A stretch of DNA of 64,000 nt, taken from contig NZ_CANMED010000008.1 of assembly GCF_947496855.1 (NCBI RefSeq), positions 202,509 through 266,508 of the forward strand. Reading direction: 5' to 3'. The stretch comes from an uncultured Aquimarina sp. (GTDB lineage Bacteria; Bacteroidota; Bacteroidia; Flavobacteriales; Flavobacteriaceae). Below the pieces are notes generated by a model. That model was not told the DNA's origin and ran no database searches. It worked only from the letters and a program-made list of their open reading frames with translations. A program made the translations under genes and the position numbers. Positions 17,649 to 26,960 of the stretch are shown one piece after another (positions within the stretch are counted from its first letter, which is position 1; every line of letters starts with the position of its first letter).

Positions 17649-18419
17649 ATGAATAGATTTCTACTTTTTATCATTTTAATAAGCTTTTTCTCTTGTGGAA
17701 AACAAACTAAAGAATCAAAAGAATATTCTAAAAATCAAGCAGAAAATATTAAAGTATTACCCATACAAAAACATGCTTCAATACCAATGGACACAACATT
17801 GGCTAGAAAACTTTCTAAAAAAGAGATGAATACTATTTTCTCTAATAGGAGACAAATTCAATTGGGTGTTTCTAACCCATTATATCAAGCATATAATTAT
17901 AAAGATAGTTCTGGCGAATATTATTTATTACTAACTGATCATAAAAATGTTGTAAACGAAGAAAAAGACACTTTATATGATAATATATATGCATTAAACT
18001 TAAGAGTAGAAAAAAATCAGTTTAAGAAAAGATCAACAATCAAAGATGAAATTGATCAAGAATGGGAAGCTTCAATCGGTTTTTGGAATCAATACTCGCA
18101 ATTATCAGATCTTGATGGTGATGGTGAAATAGATCCTATAATTATCTACGGTACCACGACGCATAGTATGTATGAAGATGGTAGATTGAAAATCGTAGCT
18201 TATTATAAAAAAAGTAGAGTAACTATTAAACATCAGAACAGTGAAATTCCCGATGGGAGACTTACAAAAATTAATAAAAAACTCTACACTTTTCCAGTAC
18301 AAATACAAGAAGCTGTAATAGAAAAAATGAAGTTAATGACGAAAAATGGTCATGCAGTTTTTGCCGAAGACTGGGAGAAAAACATAAAAAACAAAGCTAC
18401 TCGTTTAGAAAACAAATAA
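17649..18419 (+). CDS. Putative lipoprotein with a calcium-loop-like motif
   Basis: A 256-residue product with a lipoprotein signal ending FFSC (Cys16). The mature domain is not one I can name. It contains SDLDGDGEIDPIIIY at about residue 155, an EF-hand/FG-GAP-like acidic loop that commonly binds Ca2+. The gene is 78 bases beyond the DUF6122 gene and ends 12 bases before a convergent gene; the short junction has only a 6-bp inverted repeat ACTATA/TATAGT. Confidence 0.7.
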   Translation: MNRFLLFIILISFFSCGKQTKESKEYSKNQAENIKVLPIQKHASIPMDTTLARKLSKKEMNTIFSNRRQIQLGVSNPLYQAYNYKDSSGEYYLLLTDHKNVVNEEKDTLYDNIYALNLRVEKNQFKKRSTIKDEIDQEWEASIGFWNQYSQLSDLDGDGEIDPIIIYGTTTHSMYEDGRLKIVAYYKKSRVTIKHQNSEIPDGRLTKINKKLYTFPVQIQEAVIEKMKLMTKNGHAVFAEDWEKNIKNKATRLENK

Positions 18420-18431
18420 TACTATAAAAAA

Positions 18432-19448
18432 CTATAGTTTAATTCTTGAAAATATAGGATAATGATCAGAAAGTTCTTTATCAAAGCTTTTAAAAGCTAC
18501 TACTTCTGAATCTTCTGGTACTAAAATAAAATCGATTCTGGCAGGAAATAGCTCAAAATTAAAGGTTTTCCCAAACCCTTTCCCTGCCTCTTTAAAGGTG
18601 TCCTGAAGGTTTTCTGATTTGATCTTATCATATATATAAGAATACGCTGTATTATTAAAATCACCCATTACAATATTGCGATATGGTGATGATTTCATAT
18701 GTGCGATAAGCTGTTCTACTTGGCTTTGTTGTTTTTTGAAAGAAACCTGTATCCGTTTGAATAATTTTTGCGAATCTGCTTTTGCTAAATCATCAGTTTT
18801 GGTACTAATTCCGTGAGATTGTAGATGAACATTGTACACTCTTATTGTGTCTGAAGATACAGCAATATCTGCGAAAATTACATTATTAGCAGTATTCTCA
18901 AAGCTTAAAGAACCTTTATTTACAAAAGGATATTTAGAAAGAATAACCAATGCCAGTTCTTGACTACGGTGATGAAAATGTTCATACTTATGTTCGTATT
19001 GGCTAAAATCTATATCTGAATTATTATAAAACTCTTGCGCACAAAATACATCAGGGTTTTCATCTTTTACCAATTTAGAAATTTCCTTTGGTATAACGTC
19101 AGAATCAATCCATTTAAACCGATTAAAAGCATGTACATTAAAACTAAACAATGAAAGTGTACCATCAACTGCATCAGAAGATTTTCCTCTTAATTTATAC
19201 AAGGAAGATACATGAGAAATTCCAAGAACTAGTACAATTAATGACAATAGCATCTTACGTTTTAGGAGTATTGCCCAATACAATAGAAACAGTACATTAA
19301 TAAGAATTAAAACGGGTACTGTAAGGCTCAACACGGATAACAATGGAAATGTTTGCGGAGAAATATATGGCAATAGATATGACATCAACAAGGCGAAAGC
19401 CACTAAAGAATTGATAAAAAATATAATCTTATTAACCAGTTTTCTCAT
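18432..19448 (-). CDS. Endonuclease/exonuclease/phosphatase family membrane protein
   Basis: A 338-residue protein with three hydrophobic segments in the first ~90 residues, then an EEP (DNase I-like) fold. Visible catalytic blocks are FNVHAFNR, FCAQEFYNN, VYNVHLQSHG, IVMGDFNNT and LSDHYPIFSRI, with the metal and general-base residues of the family (Glu in QEF, Asp and Asn in GDFN, Asp and His in SDHYP). The domain is probably extracytoplasmic; the substrate could be a phosphodiester, phospholipid or nucleic acid. Last gene of the minus-strand mutL-rhomboid cluster. Confidence 0.87.
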   Translation of the reverse strand: MRKLVNKIIFFINSLVAFALLMSYLLPYISPQTFPLLSVLSLTVPVLILINVLFLLYWAILLKRKMLLSLIVLVLGISHVSSLYKLRGKSSDAVDGTLSLFSFNVHAFNRFKWIDSDVIPKEISKLVKDENPDVFCAQEFYNNSDIDFSQYEHKYEHFHHRSQELALVILSKYPFVNKGSLSFENTANNVIFADIAVSSDTIRVYNVHLQSHGISTKTDDLAKADSQKLFKRIQVSFKKQQSQVEQLIAHMKSSPYRNIVMGDFNNTAYSYIYDKIKSENLQDTFKEAGKGFGKTFNFELFPARIDFILVPEDSEVVAFKSFDKELSDHYPIFSRIKL

Positions 19449-19450
19449 GA

Positions 19451-20344
19451 CTAATCTTTGCCCGCTTTAAACAAAAAGTCTTTTTCTTGTTTGGTTAAAC
19501 TATCATAGCCGCTTTTACTAATTTTATCAAGTATCGCATCTATCTGAGCTTGATTAGGGTTTTTAGTTGCTGATAAAGTTGTTTTTCTAGTAGTGTTTTT
19601 TGATTTCTTAGCTTTATGAACTGTTTTTAAAGGACTTTTCTTTCTAGGCTTAAAAAGACTTATCACTGCATCCATCAATTTCTCAAACCAACTTCCTATA
19701 TCATTTCCTTTCTTTAGTTGACTAGCATATAAATATCCAAATAATGCTCCTCCAAGATGGGCAATATGTCCTCCCGAATTGTTAGCGGGTATTTGGATTA
19801 GATCCATTATTACAAAGAAAGCTGCTATCCACCAGAACTTAATACTACCAATAAACATCAATCTAATGCTCATATTAGGTATATACGTCGCAGTGGCTAT
19901 TAGTATTGCCATTACTGAAGCTGAAGCTCCTAACAATACAGAATCACCAATATCAGAAAACGCTGGGAACAAATTATACGACAACATATAAAGTAAAGCA
20001 CCAAAAATTGCTCCTAAAAAATAAACCGTTAACACTCGCTTTCCTGTAAGATAAGAGACAAAATATCTCCCAGAAAAGTACAGAATAATCATATTCGAAG
20101 CTATATGCCAAAGACCACTATGTAAAAAAGCATAGGTTATAATTGACCAAGGTTGTGTCAAAAAGCTACCAAACTCTTTTGGGAAAACGAACCAATCCAT
20201 CAAAAAACCACTGGAAGCATTAAACAAAAATGCGAACGTATTCAGTAGGTAAAAAGATACAAATACAACAATATTGATCACTATTAATTTCTCTACAATA
20301 GTAAATCTCTTAAACTTCAATTTTAAATCGTCTATCTGTGACAT
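19451..20344 (-). CDS. Rhomboid intramembrane serine protease with C-terminal tail
   Basis: A 297-residue polytopic protein. The rhomboid nucleophile motif is GASASVMAIL and the catalytic histidine lies in GHIAHLGGALFGYLY. HSGLWHIASNMIILYFSG is the conserved His/Asn region. A basic linker leads to a soluble C-terminal segment (AQIDAILDKISKSG... LTKQEKDFLF) seen on Bacteroidota rhomboids as DUF6576. I chose ATG 20344 over an upstream TTG because it overlaps the preceding stop codon by one base (TAATG), implying coupling to the upstream rhomboid. Confidence 0.92.
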   Translation of the reverse strand: MSQIDDLKLKFKRFTIVEKLIVINIVVFVSFYLLNTFAFLFNASSGFLMDWFVFPKEFGSFLTQPWSIITYAFLHSGLWHIASNMIILYFSGRYFVSYLTGKRVLTVYFLGAIFGALLYMLSYNLFPAFSDIGDSVLLGASASVMAILIATATYIPNMSIRLMFIGSIKFWWIAAFFVIMDLIQIPANNSGGHIAHLGGALFGYLYASQLKKGNDIGSWFEKLMDAVISLFKPRKKSPLKTVHKAKKSKNTTRKTTLSATKNPNQAQIDAILDKISKSGYDSLTKQEKDFLFKAGKD

Positions 20345-21099
20345 TAATTCCAACGATTTTGATTAAACGAATTCTTTTTCCAATACCACATAGTAATAAA
20401 TCCAATTACTGCCCCACCTATATGTGCCCAGTGAGCAATGTTTGTAGCTCCATAAATACTTTGTCCAGTAATTCCACCAAATAAATCTAATACAAAATAC
20501 CCAGCTACTAAATATTTTGCCTTAATAGGGATAGGAATAAACATTAAATATAATGGTAAATTAGGGTATAAAACTGCAAAAGCCGCTATGACTCCTGCAA
20601 TCGCTCCAGAAGCACCAACCATTGGAATTGCATACGAATCTATTAATGATTCGGTAACATTTACTGGTACAGATTTGTATGAATAATAAACTCTATTGAT
20701 AGTTGCCTCATCCAACATTTCAAGGATACTACTCAACGGTATACCTGATTGTAAATGAGCCTCAAGAGCAGGCTTAAATTGAATATAATGAAAAAGCAAC
20801 TGTAATCCTGCTGCCCCCAATCCAGCAGAAAAATATAAAAACAAGAACTTCTTTTGACCTATTGAATTTTCCAGATGACTACCGAACATGTATAAAACAA
20901 ACATATTAAAGAAAATATGTGTTCCATTTCCGTGCATAAACATGTGCGTAATAACTTGCCATATTTGGAAATTTTTATTTTCCGGATACCATAAAGCAAA
21001 TAATTGATCAGATGCGTATCCTCCAATACCCAATGCCCCAACAAAGACTATAACGTTAATTATCAATAAAACCTTTACTGTATCTGTAATTCTACCCAT
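20344..21099 (-). CDS. Rhomboid family intramembrane serine protease
   Basis: A 251-residue polytopic protein with catalytic Ser in GASGAIAGVIAAF, catalytic His in IAHWAHIGGAVIGF, and MFMHGNGTHIFFNMFVLYMFGS in the L1-TM2 region. It has no soluble tail, unlike the paralogue directly downstream. Rhomboids cleave transmembrane helices; natural substrates here are unknown. It follows mutL by six bases. Both copies look catalytically competent. Confidence 0.93.
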   Translation of the reverse strand: MGRITDTVKVLLIINVIVFVGALGIGGYASDQLFALWYPENKNFQIWQVITHMFMHGNGTHIFFNMFVLYMFGSHLENSIGQKKFLFLYFSAGLGAAGLQLLFHYIQFKPALEAHLQSGIPLSSILEMLDEATINRVYYSYKSVPVNVTESLIDSYAIPMVGASGAIAGVIAAFAVLYPNLPLYLMFIPIPIKAKYLVAGYFVLDLFGGITGQSIYGATNIAHWAHIGGAVIGFITMWYWKKNSFNQNRWN

Positions 21100-21105
21100 T
21101 TATTT

Positions 21106-22983
21106 TTAAAATTTTTTATCTATATCATCTACTGTTAACGTGATGAAAGTTGGCTTATTATCTGGTGTTATTGTTGGTTCTGTGCAGGCAAAAAGACTAT
21201 TCACTATATGTTGTTGTTGCTCTTTAGCCAAATCCACTCCTGTTCTCACTGCGATACTCCCTGAAATAGATCTTGCCAATAAATCAGTTAAAGAAAATCC
21301 ACTATCCGGTACTTCCTGTTCTATATCACTAACCAATTTCTCCAAGAGCACAGAAACTTCACTCTCTGTAGTTACTGTAGGTATCCCCGAAATAGATATT
21401 TCTTCTCCCGAAATCTCTCCAAAAACGAAACCGGTATTTTCCAACTGTTCACGTACTGATTTTAACAATTCTATTTCTTGTTTAGAAAACAATAATTTTA
21501 GAGGAAATAATAACTGCTGACTCACAGCACTAGCCATGGTGATATTTCTTAATACTTCTTCATACAAGATCCTCTGATGGGCTCTGTGTTGATTAATAAT
21601 TACCATACCACTTTTAATGGTAGTCACAATATATTTTCGTCTTAACTGATATGTAGTATTATGTTCTAGCGCAGCCTGTTGATCTCCATTAAATAAAGAA
21701 CCAGTTACCTCTGCACTTTCAAACTGCATAGAAGAGAACTCACTTTCGGTAGATTTAGATGGTATTTCTGTAGTATCCAAACCAGCATATAGATTTTCCC
21801 AGCTACCCGTAGATTCCTTTTTAAAACTCGAATAACTTTTAGTAGAAGAGAATGATGAATCTTCTTTCTTTTCATCTTTAAAAGGATTAAAACTCCTATC
21901 AACCTCTATGGTTGGAGTTTTTACCATTTTGCTTTTATACTCATATGGAGTATCCATAGATGAATCTCTGTTAAAATCTAATACAGGTGCTACATTAAAC
22001 TGTCCTAAACTATGTTTTATCGTAGATCTTAACATTGCATATAATGCATGTTCATCATCAAATTTAATTTCAGTTTTTGTAGGGTGAATATTAATATCAA
22101 TTGATGTTGGATCTACTGTTAGGTAAATAAAATAACTAGGATGTGTTTTTTCTTTTAGTAATCCTTCGAATGCCGAATTAACTCCGTGATTAAGATAGGC
22201 ACTTTTTATAAATCTATTATTTACAAAAAAGAACTGCTCTCCTCGAGTTCGTTTTGCATACTCAGGTTTACAGACAAATCCTGTGATACTCACCAAATCA
22301 GTTTCTTCATCAACTGGAACCAGCTTTTCATTAGTTTTTCCTCCAAAAATATGTACAATTCGCTGTCGACAATTAGAAATTGGTAAACTAAAAACTTCAC
22401 TCCCGTTATGATAAAAATCAAATTTAATATCAGCGTGCACCATCGCTACTCTATGAAATTCATCAATAATATGACGAAGCTCTACTGCATTTGATTTTAA
22501 AAAATTGCGACGTGCGGGAATGTTATAAAACAAATTCTTAACACTAATAGAAGTTCCTTTGGGAGTAACGCAAACTTCTTGAGCAACAACTTCGCTACCT
22601 TCTATTTTAATCTCTGTTCCAACCTCATCATCTTCTTGCTTGGTTTTTAACTCTACATGAGCAATCGCCGCAATAGATGCAAGTGCTTCTCCTCTAAACC
22701 CTTTGGTATTAAGTTGAAAAAGATCTTCTGCTGTTTTTATTTTGGAAGTCGCGTGTCTTTCAAAACTGAGTCGTGCATCTGTGACACTCATGCCTGCACC
22801 ATCGTCAATCACTTGGATAAGTGTTTTTCCAGCTTCTTTAACAATTAATTTTATATGAGTAGCTTTGGCATCAATCGCGTTTTCTAATAGTTCTTTAACT
22901 ACAGAAGCTGGTCTCTGCACTACCTCTCCGGCAGCTATTTGATTGGCTACGTGATCCGGTAATAGTTGGATGATATCTGACAT
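21106..22983 (-). CDS. mutL: DNA mismatch repair protein MutL
   Basis: A 625-residue GHKL ATPase that links MutS mismatch recognition to downstream repair. ATPase motifs: ENAIDAKATHIK, DDGAGM, HATSKI and GFRGEALASIAAI; a variable linker spans about 330-430, then the dimerisation domain. The endonuclease motif DQHAxxExxxxE reads NQHRAHQRILYE (Asn464, Gln470), and the usual CPHGRP segment is TPDNKP, so the nicking activity of MutH-less MutLs is doubtful. The small gene upstream stops one base before the MutL ATG. The rhomboid gene follows after six bases. Confidence 0.96.
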   Translation of the reverse strand: MSDIIQLLPDHVANQIAAGEVVQRPASVVKELLENAIDAKATHIKLIVKEAGKTLIQVIDDGAGMSVTDARLSFERHATSKIKTAEDLFQLNTKGFRGEALASIAAIAHVELKTKQEDDEVGTEIKIEGSEVVAQEVCVTPKGTSISVKNLFYNIPARRNFLKSNAVELRHIIDEFHRVAMVHADIKFDFYHNGSEVFSLPISNCRQRIVHIFGGKTNEKLVPVDEETDLVSITGFVCKPEYAKRTRGEQFFFVNNRFIKSAYLNHGVNSAFEGLLKEKTHPSYFIYLTVDPTSIDINIHPTKTEIKFDDEHALYAMLRSTIKHSLGQFNVAPVLDFNRDSSMDTPYEYKSKMVKTPTIEVDRSFNPFKDEKKEDSSFSSTKSYSSFKKESTGSWENLYAGLDTTEIPSKSTESEFSSMQFESAEVTGSLFNGDQQAALEHNTTYQLRRKYIVTTIKSGMVIINQHRAHQRILYEEVLRNITMASAVSQQLLFPLKLLFSKQEIELLKSVREQLENTGFVFGEISGEEISISGIPTVTTESEVSVLLEKLVSDIEQEVPDSGFSLTDLLARSISGSIAVRTGVDLAKEQQQHIVNSLFACTEPTITPDNKPTFITLTVDDIDKKF

Positions 22984-23277
22984 TTATTGTCGGGCAGTAA
23001 ATATGGATAAATCAAAATCAATTAAATACAAAAAGATAAAGATTAACACAAACACAATATAAATAACTCTCTTGTTGATTTCTCGGTTTCCTCTATTACG
23101 GCTTGATTTCCGATCTTCACTCCACTGAGAACCAAAGTCTATTGCATTTCTAGTTTCGCGATATTTAGTAATTCTATTTTCGAAATCGTAGATATTTCCT
23201 TTACTCTTTCCTTCATAATACCTTGGAGTATAGTTATATCTTCGATTTGTTTTTCTCTTAGGGATACTTAATTTCAC
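22984..23277 (-). CDS. Small conserved membrane protein between ribH and mutL
   Basis: A 97-residue protein with a basic, tyrosine- and arginine-rich N-terminus and one membrane span (VIYIVFVLIFIFLYLI) near the C-terminus. Homologues in this position are, as I recall, often labelled riboflavin synthase subunit beta; nothing in the sequence supports that. The start is GTG 23277, preceded on the minus strand by AAAGGAG about seven bases upstream, a Shine-Dalgarno sequence rare in this phylum. Its stop abuts the mutL ATG. Confidence 0.75.
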   Translation of the reverse strand: MKLSIPKRKTNRRYNYTPRYYEGKSKGNIYDFENRITKYRETRNAIDFGSQWSEDRKSSRNRGNREINKRVIYIVFVLIFIFLYLIDFDLSIFTARQ

Positions 23278-23303
23278 GTGCTGCTCCTTTCTTTTATATT
23301 ATC

Positions 23304-23334
23304 CAAATATACTTAAAATGCATAGTAATCTAAA
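23304..23334 (-). promoter_or_regulatory. Putative promoter of the small-protein/mutL/rhomboid operon
   Basis: Reading the minus strand: TTTA, 19 bases, TATATTTG. The -7 element is a perfect TAnnTTTG and the -33 element is one base from TTTG. The -7 element ends 26 bases before the GTG start at 23277. Confidence 0.55.
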
Positions 23335-23439
23335 GCTTTTAGCATTACAATAACATTGAAAATATTAACAGCAAGTATAATGCCATTTTTCAGATTCTTG
23401 AAAAGTGAACGTGGTATAGAAAACGTACAATATAGTTTC

Positions 23440-23937
23440 TTAGAACTTAGCGTCTTTACGAAGTTGCGCCATTTTTATCGCAGCGATAGCAGCTTCTGTT
23501 CCTTTATTACCGTGTTTACCACCTGATCTATCTATCGATTGCTGCATATTATTATCGGTAAGAACGCAGAAGATAACAGGAATATCATTTTGGATATTTA
23601 AATCTTTAATTCCCTGAGTAACTCCATCGCATACAAAGTCAAAATGCTTAGTTTCTCCCTCAATAACACTACCAATAGCAATTACTGCATCCAGCATATC
23701 ATAGGATTCCTGCATCTTTTTGCAACCATAGATTAACTCAAAACTTCCTGGAACATTCCATCTTACAATGTTATCCTTGATAGCTCCACAATCAATTAGA
23801 GCATCAAAAGCCCCCTGAAAAAGACCTTCTGTTATAGTGTCATTCCATTCTGAAACAACAATCCCAAACCGAAAATTTTTCGAGTTTGGGATTGTAGCTT
23901 TATCGTATTGAGATAAATTTTTATTTTCTGTAGCCAT
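23440..23937 (-). CDS. ribH: 6,7-dimethyl-8-ribityllumazine synthase
   Basis: Condenses 5-amino-6-ribitylaminouracil with 3,4-dihydroxybutanone 4-phosphate, the penultimate riboflavin step. The 165-residue protein shows FGIVVSEWND, VPGSFELIYGCKKM, AVIAIGSVIEGETKHFDFVCDGV and the GNKGTEAAIAAIKMAQL helix. The phosphate-binding and catalytic His region (GETKHFDFV) is intact. Normal length. It lies 85 bases downstream of the TPR gene and probably shares its transcript. Confidence 0.96.
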   Translation of the reverse strand: MATENKNLSQYDKATIPNSKNFRFGIVVSEWNDTITEGLFQGAFDALIDCGAIKDNIVRWNVPGSFELIYGCKKMQESYDMLDAVIAIGSVIEGETKHFDFVCDGVTQGIKDLNIQNDIPVIFCVLTDNNMQQSIDRSGGKHGNKGTEAAIAAIKMAQLRKDAKF

Positions 23938-24022
23938 ATTTGGTTGACCGTTTATTGTTAGTAGTTGATAATTTCTATGACTTTGTTTTAAAAACTAAGA
24001 ACTAAAAACCAACAACTGTAAA

Positions 24023-24796
24023 CTACTTAAGCATTCCTTGAGCTCTTCCTAAATGCACATCAGCCTGATTAGCTTCTACACTTTTAGAAAACTCTTCTTT
24101 TATTCTTTCTAGGTATGTAATCGCCGCTTCTGGTTTTCCTAATGAAATTGCAGTGATCGCAGATTTTAATAAAAACTTAGGAGTGGTAAATTCATTATTC
24201 TTAGCTTTTACAGCTTTTTCGTAATAAGATAAAGCTTCACCCATTTGATCTAACTGGGCAAAAGCATCACCGATTCCTCCTAATGCCAAAGGGCCAAGCA
24301 TTTCGTCATCACTCTTAAACTTATCAAGATAGTCAATTGCTTCTTGATACTTATTCATGTTAAGATATGAAAAACCAGCATAATAATTAGCAAGATTAGA
24401 TGCCTTTGTTCCACTATAATTTTCTATAATTTCTAAAAATCCATATTTACCTTCTCCTCCGTTAAGAGCTAATGTATATAATGAATCACTAATAGTGGTA
24501 TTACCATTTACTGCATTATCAAAATATTGTTGCGCTTTAAACATCTCATTAGATGCTTCTAATTCTTTTGGCTCCTGGACATATTTCTGATATCCAAGAT
24601 ATCCTAAAACTACAACAGCGACAGCACCAACAATGATAAATATATATTTTTGATTAGCAGCAACCCATTCTTCAGTTCGGGAAGCACCTTCATCCAAAGT
24701 ATTAAATACTTCAGCGGTTGTAGAATTGTCTTCCAATTCCTCTACCTCTTCTGCTTTATTTTTTGGTTTGTATCCTCGTTTCTTATAAGTTGCCAT
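24023..24796 (-). CDS. TPR-containing membrane protein (YfgM/Tol-Pal-like)
   Basis: A 257-residue protein with a charged N-terminus, one membrane span at about residues 51-68 (IFIIVGAVAVVVLGYLGY) and an exported C-terminal domain of tetratricopeptide helices (ASNLANYYAGFSYLNMNKYQEA, LGGIGDAFAQLDQMGEALSYYEKA). The topology resembles YfgM, a periplasmic TPR partner of the Sec translocon, but similarity is at fold level only. It is the first gene before ribH and has a good promoter. Confidence 0.82.
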   Translation of the reverse strand: MATYKKRGYKPKNKAEEVEELEDNSTTAEVFNTLDEGASRTEEWVAANQKYIFIIVGAVAVVVLGYLGYQKYVQEPKELEASNEMFKAQQYFDNAVNGNTTISDSLYTLALNGGEGKYGFLEIIENYSGTKASNLANYYAGFSYLNMNKYQEAIDYLDKFKSDDEMLGPLALGGIGDAFAQLDQMGEALSYYEKAVKAKNNEFTTPKFLLKSAITAISLGKPEAAITYLERIKEEFSKSVEANQADVHLGRAQGMLK

Positions 24797-24816
24797 AAGT
24801 TGATTTTAATGAATCG

Positions 24817-24824
24817 CAAAAATA
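24817..24824 (-). promoter_or_regulatory. Putative -7 element of the TPR-ribH transcript
   Basis: On the minus strand TATTTTTG, followed by CG, matches TAnnTTTG and lies 20 bases before the start codon at 24796. The -33 region is only a T-rich match. Confidence 0.5.
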
Positions 24825-24932
24825 AAATTTTTATTCATAATTAAAAGCGAAAATATTTGTTATTTTTCAATATTTTGCACTTCCTATTTGAGAATTTCTA
24901 AAAAGTCGCGACTGGCTGACGATCAATATTTT

Positions 24933-26021
24933 ATGATTCTAAAATCACTTTCTTTAATTAATTACAAAAATTTTGAATCCGTCAATTTCGAATTTGATGA
25001 CAAGATTAATTGCCTTGTTGGCCACAATGGAGTAGGAAAAACTAATATTCTAGATGCCATTTATCATTTATCTTTTGGGAAAAGCTATTTCAACCCAATT
25101 ACTGGTCAAAACATAAAACATGACACTGATTTTTTTGTAGTTGAAGGGTTATACGAAAAATTAGATCGAGAAGAAAAAGTAATTGTTAGTGCTAAAAGGG
25201 GACAAAAAAAAGTAATAAAACGAAATGGCAAAGCCTATGACACTTTTAGTGAACATATTGGTTTTCTTCCACTGGTTATTATTTCTCCTGCCGATAGAGA
25301 CTTGATTACAGATGGAAGTGACACCCGTCGTAAATTTATAGATGGTGTGATTTCTCAGAGCGACACAGCGTATCTTTCTACTTTATTAAAGTACGCTAAA
25401 GTTATTTCTCAGCGTAATTCTCTTTTAAAGTATTTTGCTGCTAACAACACATTTGATTCAACTACCTTAGAAATTTACAATCAACAAATGGATGAATTTG
25501 GTAATATCATTCATAAAAAAAGGACTACTTTTCTCGAAACATTTATACCTATTTTTATAAATCGTTATGAAGCTATTAGTTCTGGAAAAGAGTCTGTTGC
25601 GCTAAGTTATCAAAGTAAATTATCGGAAAATGATTTATTAACACTTTTGGAACAAAACTTAGCAAAAGATCGCATGTTACAATACACAAGCGTAGGAGTT
25701 CATAAGGATGACTTATCTTTTGAGATAGAAGGACATCCAATAAAAAAGTTTGGGAGTCAAGGACAACAAAAATCATTTTTGATAGCATTAAAGCTTGCTC
25801 AATTCGATTTTATCAAAAAACAAAGTAAGGTAAATCCTTTATTACTATTAGATGACATTTTTGATAAGCTTGATGAAAAAAGGGTAGAACACATAATTCA
25901 GCTTGTAGATGATCAGAATTTTGGTCAGCTTTTTATTAGTGACACTCATGCAGATCGAACAGAAAATGTAGTCAAAAAAATATCTCAATCTTATAAGATC
26001 ATTAAGCTTGGGCTCGATTAA
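24933..26021 (+). CDS. recF: DNA replication and repair protein RecF
   Basis: A 362-residue SMC-like ATPase that loads RecA at single-strand gaps with RecO and RecR. Walker A is GHNGVGKTN near residue 31; the ABC-type signature region is [19 protein letters not shown], and Walker B is [13 protein letters not shown], followed by [12 protein letters not shown] chose ATG 24933 ([14 protein letters not shown]), where RecF proteins start, over a TTG 45 bases upstream. A lipoprotein gene and a DUF721 gene follow closely; DUF721 next to recF is a recurring arrangement. Confidence 0.95.
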   Translation: MILKSLSLINYKNFESVNFEFDDKINCLVGHNGVGKTNILDAIYHLSFGKSYFNPITGQNIKHDTDFFVVEGLYEKLDREEKVIVSAKRGQKKVIKRNGKAYDTFSEHIGFLPLVIISPADRDLITDGSDTRRKFIDGVISQSDTAYLSTLLKYAKVISQRNSLLKYFAANNTFDSTTLEIYNQQMDEFGNIIHKKRTTFLETFIPIFINRYEAISSGKESVALSYQSKLSENDLLTLLEQNLAKDRMLQYTSVGVHKDDLSFEIEGHPIKKFGSQGQQKSFLIALKLAQFDFIKKQSKVNPLLLLDDIFDKLDEKRVEHIIQLVDDQNFGQLFISDTHADRTENVVKKISQSYKIIKLGLD

Positions 26022-26033
26022 AAAATAGAATTT

Positions 26034-26447
26034 ATGTCAAAAAATATTATATACTCTATAACACTCCTACTAATTTCATGTTCAAAACCAAATCCGGAAA
26101 CATTTATTAAACATATTAATGGATATTGGGAAATTGAAAAGGTGATTACTTCTGATGGTATTGAAAAGCAGTACAATTTTAATCAAAACATTGACTTCTT
26201 TGAAGTAGATAACCTGAAAGGAATTCGTAAAAAAGTACAACCACAATTAAACGGTAATTTTATCACGACCAGAGATAGCGAAACATTTACTATAGTAATC
26301 GAAAATGACAGTCTAAGAATGTATTATAAAACTCCACTATCAATCTGGAAAGAAACATTGATTTCTGCAAAAGAAAACCAGATGATCATAAGGAATGATA
26401 CAGGAAATCTTTACTTTTACAAACCATATACAAAGATTGAATTATAA
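26034..26447 (+). CDS. Small putative lipoprotein, lipocalin-like
   Basis: A 137-residue product with signal SITLLLISC (Cys16). The mature domain begins HINGYWEIEKVITSDG and continues with alternating strands (ETFTIVIENDSLRMYY), as in small lipocalin-like lipoproteins of Bacteroidota. No function can be assigned. It lies between recF (12 bases) and the DUF721 gene (0 bases), so all three are likely cotranscribed. Confidence 0.75.
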   Translation: MSKNIIYSITLLLISCSKPNPETFIKHINGYWEIEKVITSDGIEKQYNFNQNIDFFEVDNLKGIRKKVQPQLNGNFITTRDSETFTIVIENDSLRMYYKTPLSIWKETLISAKENQMIIRNDTGNLYFYKPYTKIEL

Positions 26448-26744
26448 ATGGCAAGGCGACAAAATGATCTTCAGAGTATAAACAATGTTCTCAAAGATTT
26501 TGTGAACGAAAACAAACTTCAGAAAGGTCTGGATAAGGTAGAAGTGCGCGATGTTTGGGAGCAAATCATGGGGCCTGCTATTAACAAATATACCAGGAAT
26601 ATTAAACTGGATCGAGAAACATTATATATAGAACTTACTTCTTCGGTACTTAGAGAAGAACTAAGCTATGGAAAAGAAAAAATTATCGCTAATCTTAATG
26701 AATGCCTGGAAAGAGAATTGATTAAGAAATTGATTTTGCGTTAG
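26448..26744 (+). CDS. DUF721 (DciA-like) protein
   Basis: A 98-residue protein of the DUF721 family: QSINNVLKDFVNENKLQKGLDK, VRDVWEQIMGPAINKYT, and LYIELTSSVLREELSYGKEKI. The family includes DciA, a loader of the DnaB helicase in bacteria without DnaC; this is a short KH-like-domain-only version, so a replication or repair role next to recF is plausible but inferred. It starts immediately after the preceding stop codon. Confidence 0.85.
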   Translation: MARRQNDLQSINNVLKDFVNENKLQKGLDKVEVRDVWEQIMGPAINKYTRNIKLDRETLYIELTSSVLREELSYGKEKIIANLNECLERELIKKLILR

Positions 26745-26960
26745 ATTAATTATTAAAATTGCGACAAACCTGAAACTTGGTATTATGATATGCCTTTGGA
26801 ATGTGACGTACATAATGTTGGTTAATCAAAATAACAAAAAATAAACAGAAGTTATCAAAGAAAGACAACTCTGTTTACTGATAAGTTCTAATCTAGTTTT
26901 CTCTATATTCTAATCATTCCAACCTTTTTAGTTAATTAAGAATAAATAAACGATATCCTA

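Noticed and set aside
22079-22084. GTAGGG inside mutL as another ECF promoter element
   Set aside because: No CGTTT lies 16 bases downstream, and the site is inside a coding sequence.
23272-23280. TTTCACGTG as a possible parS site
   Set aside because: Only the left half and centre match the 16-bp parS palindrome; the right half does not, and it overlaps a start codon 11 kb from parAB.
26843-26880. Inverted repeat downstream of the DUF721 gene (AAACAGA.AGTT with AACTCTGTTT) as a terminator or small RNA
   Set aside because: The stem has a bulge, there is no T-run, and no promoter or conserved structure supports an RNA gene.
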